The notes beneath the pieces are model-generated. The model searched no databases. It was not told the DNA's origin and worked only from the letters and a program-made list of their open reading frames with translations. A stretch of 64,000 bases of DNA from positions 242,573,058 through 242,637,057 of the forward strand of contig OY856409.1 of NCBI GenBank assembly GCA_963693085.1, read 5' to 3'. The DNA is from Alisma plantago-aquatica (Eukaryota > Streptophyta > Magnoliopsida > Alismatales > Alismataceae). A program made the position numbers and the translations under genes. Position 1 is the first letter of the stretch; each line of letters begins with the position of its first letter. Positions 59,151 through 64,000 of this stretch are shown one piece after another.

Positions 59151-59163
59151 ATCTCCCTCCCTT
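59151..59163 (-). other. Polypurine tract, internal copy 2
   Basis: Identical to the tract at 52,025-52,037 and again directly next to the LTR. Confidence 0.85.
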
Positions 59164-59186
59164 ATAAGAATTTCGTCCCAAAATTC

Positions 59187-60726
59187 CTAAAAGTGAAAAG
59201 GATACTTGTTACGCATCTCAGATTCACGCTCCCACGTAGCTTCTTCTAAGTTATGGTTCCTCCACGAAATCTTCACTAACGGTATCTCGATTCTTGAGCT
59301 TCTTGATCCACCGATCAACTATCTGAACTGGTCCCTCAACATAGGATACATCTGATCTGAACTGTGCAGGTTCTGGGTCCACTATCTCCTCTGGACCAAG
59401 GTAACACTTCTTCAACATCGATACATGAAACACGTCATGTAGATTAGTCAACTCAGATGACAAATCCAACTTATAGGCTATAGGTCCAATCCTCTCAATG
59501 ATAGGATATAGGCCCATAAACCTAGGAGTTAGTTTGCCTCTTTTACCAAACCTCAACACTTCTTTCCATAGTGAAACTTTCAGATACACTTCATCACCAA
59601 CTTCAAACTCAAGAAGTCAATGCCTCTTCTCGGCATAAATCTTTTGCCCTGTCCTGAGCAGCTTTCAACTGCTCTCTGATCATTGTAATCTTTTCAGTGG
59701 TCAAATCCGCTTTCTTTGGTCCAAGAATATGCTTTTCACCTACCTCATACCAACATATGGGTGATTTACACTTCCTGCCATACAGAGCTTCATACGGAGC
59801 CATACCAAGACTGGAATGGTGACTATTATTGTATGCAAGCTCTATAAGGCTCAAGTGTTCTTCCCAACTTTCACAGAAATGCAAGACACCTGCTCTCATC
59901 ATGTCCTCAAGAGTCTGAATGGTCCTCTTAGTCTGACCATCCATCTATGGTGAAAAGGTTGTACTGAACCTCAACTTTGTGCCCAAAGCATGATGCAACT
60001 GATTTCAAAATCTGGATGTGAACTTAGGATCTCTATTAGATATAATTGAATCTTGGATACCATGCAACCTAATAATGTCATCCACATATATCTTAGCCAA
60101 CCTTGGGACATAAAAGGTTGACTTAATATGAAGAAAGTAAGCAGACTTAATTAGTCTATTCACAATCATTCATATCGAGTCACAACCTCTAGGTGTCATG
60201 GGCAACCCTATCACAAAAATCCATTGTGATATGTTCCCACTTTCATTCAGGCATAGAAAGAGATTGCAATATACCTATAGGTTTCTGGTGCTCAGCCCTA
60301 ACCTGTTGACATACACACTGCACCTAGTCACATACTCAGCTACATCCTTTATCATATCAGGTCACCAGTACAACTCCTTGAGATTCCTGTACATCTTAGT
60401 GTTGCCTGGATGCATGGCATACATTGATGCATGTTCTTCCTCAAGAATCTATTCTTTCAAATCATTATTTCGAGGTACATGCAACCTGTCATGCTAATAC
60501 AACACAACATCATCTGAAAACTTGAACTCTGGTCTCTTCCCCCTGCCATGTCATGCATGGTCTGGTTTAATTCACTATCACCCTATTGTAGTTTCTTGAT
60601 TTGATCATAAGAAGTAGGCTTGACTTGCATCTGTGCAATCAAACCATTTAGCTATGTCACCCCTAAGTCTAAATTCAACTTTCACATTTCCACTAGCATG
60701 TCTCTTTTGAAACATGCCATGGAAAA
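59187..60726 (-). pseudogene. Dead integrase and chromodomain, array copy 2
   Basis: Colinear with 52,061-53,600. It shares the SNR change at the second catalytic position, the frameshift and TGA after the EEALTS-coding stretch, and the one-base deletion before the chromodomain. Private differences are few: for example MAPYEALYG here against MAQYEALYG in copy 1, and CYLGP against CYPGP. Shared defects mean the element was already dead when the array formed, or that one copy was duplicated from the other. Confidence 0.92.
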
Positions 60727-60891
60727 TACATCCACTGTTGAATTAGACTTCCTACTTAGGGCATCAACTACCACATTCACCTTCCCAAGGTGACAATCTA
60801 TTGTCACATCAAAAAGATAGTGACGCTGTGTCATAAGAGCATGAACTACAACAACTAACTTCAGATCATGTGTCAGGTAGTACTCCTCATT
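60726..60891 (-). pseudogene. RNase H remnant, array copy 2
   Basis: The same internally deleted RNase H as copy 1, with the same join between HYLF/HRLF and TIDCHLGKVN. Confidence 0.82.
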
Positions 60892-62766
60892 CTATGTTAC
60901 TTACTTATTGTTACATTTCAAATTTATATCTTACTCTTTTCTCCAAGTCATTTTCATATTGTTTATCTACCTTTAAACCCTAGATTTTATTAATTCTAGC
61001 TTACCTTTCATAGAACAAACCTCATGATCTTATTTTATAGGGATGCTAGTACTCAAGGTCAAATCACTATTGATATCCCTTGAACTACTACAACTCTAAA
61101 CATTCTAGGGTTTCTTCTTTATCAATAACATAGCGTTATTGTGATGTGACTATGTTCCCTTAGTTTGAAATTCAAACTTTAGATCTCATAAGTTTTACTA
61201 AATTCTTCCTTATCTTATCGCTGGAATTTCCTTTCTCTTATTTGTTCTGGACTTTGGTATTTTCATGATATCTCTTCAATTTAATGGAAGCTTATAACGT
61301 AACATGAATATCATTTCAAACTGGACAAGCCATATATTCAGGTATTGCAAATATCAAGAGATTCAACATAATAAGCATGCATGTAGATTTCAAATTTTTA
61401 AATAATCTAATTACGTGTCCACTTGTAATTTACTGAGAAATCAATATCAATATGCATGCAGGAAGACTGGAATTCTCAAATAAACAGAATGCATGTCAAT
61501 TTGGCACTTTATACACTAAAATCGTGCAATTGAACTGTTAAGCATCACACATCTTATACTGATAATTTTGATATCAAAATACTTGATTCATTGAACACCC
61601 TATCCTTAGGGTTTCAATTACCTCATTCACTTATTACATGGCAACACCCTATCCTTAGGGTTTCAGTTACCTCATTCATTTGATTGCAGTTCAAATCACA
61701 ATATGATATCATTCTAGAACTGTCAGAACAGTGTACTTAAAATAATTGTAAATACTGAGAAATTCTTATATCATGCATTCATTTTTCTAAGTTATGTGTT
61801 TGTTCTTTATTTTAAAAACTAATTTGTTAGTCTATAGAGACTTAGAATCCAAAGGTAGTATGTATGAATGTATTTAACTTTATAATAAAGATATGCATTC
61901 CATACTCTCAATTATGTCTTGTAATTCTCATTTCTTAATCAAAGTCATCATTTCTAACATTTCTTTTGATTCAACTAAATTTCTTGTCCTGGTCTTATGA
62001 TTCACATAAGGCTCTTTGTTTCTATGTACTTAGTGTATACTTAACTCCTTTCTTCTATTTTCTATTTGCTTTGAAATACATAAACGTATTTTACTCTATT
62101 ACATGATCCAATCCATGGTCGATTCTTACGTGCTATCCATTACATACTTTTCTCATTTCTTTTCCATATTCTCATATTCAGAGTTCATATAATACTAATC
62201 ATTGAATTTAATATGAACCTGATATCGTTTCCTTTTATTTCCAATTAAGGATTGCTCAAATGAGACTCCAACATTAGGCTTCTGATATCAGTTCCAGCTA
62301 CTTCTTAGCTGTTGTAATCTTTCCATTATATTTCAACATCTCAGTGTATATACATTCTCACTATGATACGAGTCTAAATCATCCAGAATCTACTTTTATA
62401 ATATTGTTAATAGGAGTCATTAAATCCCAGTATCGCATCCTGCCAGCCGGACCAGGCCGAACCTGCATTCCTGAAGCCAAGAGCTGCTCAGGATTAACCA
62501 ACTCCTATTAATCTCAAACATGTGGAAAGAATATTCACTTAGGGTAGACTCATTTAAACATAACTTCTGGTCTACTTAATACAAAGAATATAAACAATAA
62601 ATAAATCACTTCATGACACTCAATCAATATAAAAGAATCATATTTATTCTACAAACTGAAAATTTAAATCCATACATATAAGAGCATTTCTAGTGATTTC
62701 CAATCAAATAAATAATATAAATCAAGAATTGTATTGCATCCTATATTTAATCTCTTACTCCTGCAT
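60892..62766 (-). other. Non-coding replacement region, copy 2
   Basis: Colinear with 53,766-55,640, including the LTR-like parts and the 49-bp direct repeat (about 61,592-61,671). No coding motif. Confidence 0.7.
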
Positions 62767-62815
62767 AAATTTCCAGTTTCTTAACCCTAAGATTTTTAGG
62801 GTTTCTCTCTAGCCT

Positions 62816-63057
62816 ATCCTTCCTCTGCATACCTGGCCAGGGCATCCAGAGAAGAATAGACAGAGTAGCTTGATACTGGTCAATCTAAGTACTCAGACAC
62901 CTGTCCAGGGTATCTAAACACTCAGACCTCCCAGAGCTGAAGACACATCATTTCTTATCCATCTTAATTATAATTCTATCTTTTGATCCTAATGATCCCT
63001 GATAACTCAGCTTAAACTCTCAACTTGATTCTCGTGACCATGTCCTCTTCCTGCCAT
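62816..63057 (-). pseudogene. gag: Gag start stub, array copy 2
   Basis: ATG at 63,057 (minus), exactly 7,126 bp from the ATG of copy 1. It reads MAGRGHGHENQ, one residue different from copy 1 (Arg to His), and ends at the same TGA. Confidence 0.6.
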
Positions 63058-63184
63058 CTGTAATACTATAACAGAACATTTCCTGTTATAAAATTGCAGT
63101 TAGAAGGAAGACACCTAAGTCCTAATCCTATTGGTCTCTTGTCGTCCCCTGGCTTGACTTAGAGTGACTGCATACTCAACCTAT

Positions 63185-63196
63185 GCTCTGATACCA
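63185..63196 (-). other. Primer binding site, array copy 2
   Basis: TGGTATCAGAGC on the minus strand, four bases inside the LTR boundary at 63,201, identical to copy 1. Confidence 0.92.
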
Positions 63197-63200
63197 AGAT

Positions 63201-64000
63201 TGTCACACCCCGATCTCACACTGACCACTAATCTCGAGATTAGGGCGCGACGGAGGGATTATTACATAAATAAATCACTGAGAACTTTTTTCTTTTTAAA
63301 ACCTCGTTATGATATCCGGATTATAGCTGTAAAATAAACATAATAAACTATTGCGGAAGCATTTCAATTAAATTGGCTAGAAAACATAAACAGAGTTTAC
63401 AACATGTAACATTGTTTAACAAAAAGTAAAACATAACAGTTAATTTACATCTTTATACACATTCTCTCTCACCCACACCTTGTCCCAAAGATCGAGGGGA
63501 AAGGACTAAGAGACCACTAACTACTAACTACGTATACCTTCTACAGACTAAGTGTTAGGATGAAAGGATCCTTCCGATTCCTGTTGCTGATGCTGACCTG
63601 AAAATGTTTTGAGTAGAGGTATGAGCCTACTTGCTCAGTGAATAGCATTTCACTTAGCTATCATTAAACAACTCATCAGGTTTATAAATTGAAATAAAAG
63701 ATAAGTGCAGTACTAAGCAGGGCAGTTCTAATAACCTAACAGATTTGCAGAATATAATCACAATTCTACGCAACAACAGATAATTTAAACAAATAACAGA
63801 TATAAAGAATTGGCACAAAAGTTTGGATCTCTATAACACATTAATTTACTGTGATCCTATATGATTACATATTTATATTATTATTATGCCCTAATCATAT
63901 GCAGTGTACTCTGCCTATGAAGATCTGTAGCAAGTTCATGCTACGATCCCACCGTACAAGACTTAGCAACACACCCGGGAAATGCTAAGTCTGACGCCAG
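63201..64000 (-). repeat. Array LTR 3, cut by the window end
   Basis: It matches the first 800 bp of LTRs 1 and 2. It reaches into the hairpin cluster: the agacttagc/gctaagtct hairpin is intact, and the cgtagca arm has become tgtagca, leaving a T opposite G at the stem base. Confidence 0.92.

Larger units (their letters stand above)
48975..64000 (-). mobile_element. Tandem array of a non-autonomous chromovirus-derived element (LTR-int-LTR-int-LTR)
   Basis: LTR starts at 48,975, 56,075 and 63,201 give periods of 7,100 and 7,126 bp. Both internal regions (52,025-56,074 and 59,151-63,200) are exactly 4,050 bp. LTRs are shared between neighbours, with no target duplication at inner junctions. 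The orientation is minus: the PBS lies beside the higher-coordinate LTR and the PPT beside the lower one. The copies differ by about one base per hundred in the parts I compared. Unequal recombination between LTRs, or between two elements, is the usual source of such arrays. The array continues past the window. Confidence 0.92.

Noticed and set aside
48975..64000. Centromeric or other satellite DNA
   Set aside because: The 7.1-kb units have LTR, PBS, PPT and integrase in retrotransposon order, so this is an LTR-element array rather than a satellite monomer, though it could evolve into one.

Overview
The window looks like flowering-plant nuclear DNA, probably gene-poor heterochromatin. It is AT-rich and packed with Ty3/gypsy LTR retrotransposons (chromovirus and Athila/Tat types), plant L1-type LINEs and at least one tRNA-derived SINE. 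I found no intact host gene, rRNA, tRNA gene or CRISPR array. Every coding stretch I recognise is a decayed transposable-element gene. The family or genus of the plant cannot be told from the sequence.

Layout. (1) 1-22,473 is a three-level nest. Chromovirus A is represented only by its pol end (3-722) and 3' LTR (761-4,128, resuming at 21,556-22,473). Chromovirus B (4,129-21,555) is inserted into that LTR. It is complete in plan, with two very long LTRs of about 5 kb flanking gag, protease, RT, RNase H and integrase-chromodomain remnants. A 5'-truncated LINE (14,424-17,017, minus strand) sits inside B's 3' LTR. (2) 22,474-31,829 is AT-rich filler with two SINE-like insertions. (3) 31,830-39,826 holds an old plus-strand LINE (about 32,140-38,106) between two diverged copies of a roughly 300-bp AT-rich sequence. 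(4) About 40,409-44,855 is a younger, visibly GC-richer plus-strand LINE. (5) About 45,181-48,974 is a minus-strand Athila/Tat-type pol fragment, cut off at 48,974. (6) From 48,975 to the window end runs a tandem array, LTR - internal - LTR - internal - LTR, of a minus-strand chromovirus-derived element. Its period is about 7.1 kb and both internal regions are exactly 4,050 bp.

The most unusual parts are in region 6. The array elements keep PBS, PPT, LTRs, a stub of the gag start, part of RNase H and a dead integrase. Protease and RT are gone, replaced by about 2 kb of non-coding DNA that partly resembles the element's own LTR. Each complete LTR also carries a run of seven perfect-stem hairpins in about 420 bp. 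Three of these share a 32-bp core but have different, each time perfectly complementary, arms. Also notable are the palindromic GGTCTCAAGACC arrays and telomere-like arrays in the LTRs of B, and a 21-bp inverted patch of integrase sequence inside B's 3' LTR.

All family assignments come from reading translated motifs by eye. Element boundaries come from internal comparison of repeats. No database search was possible.
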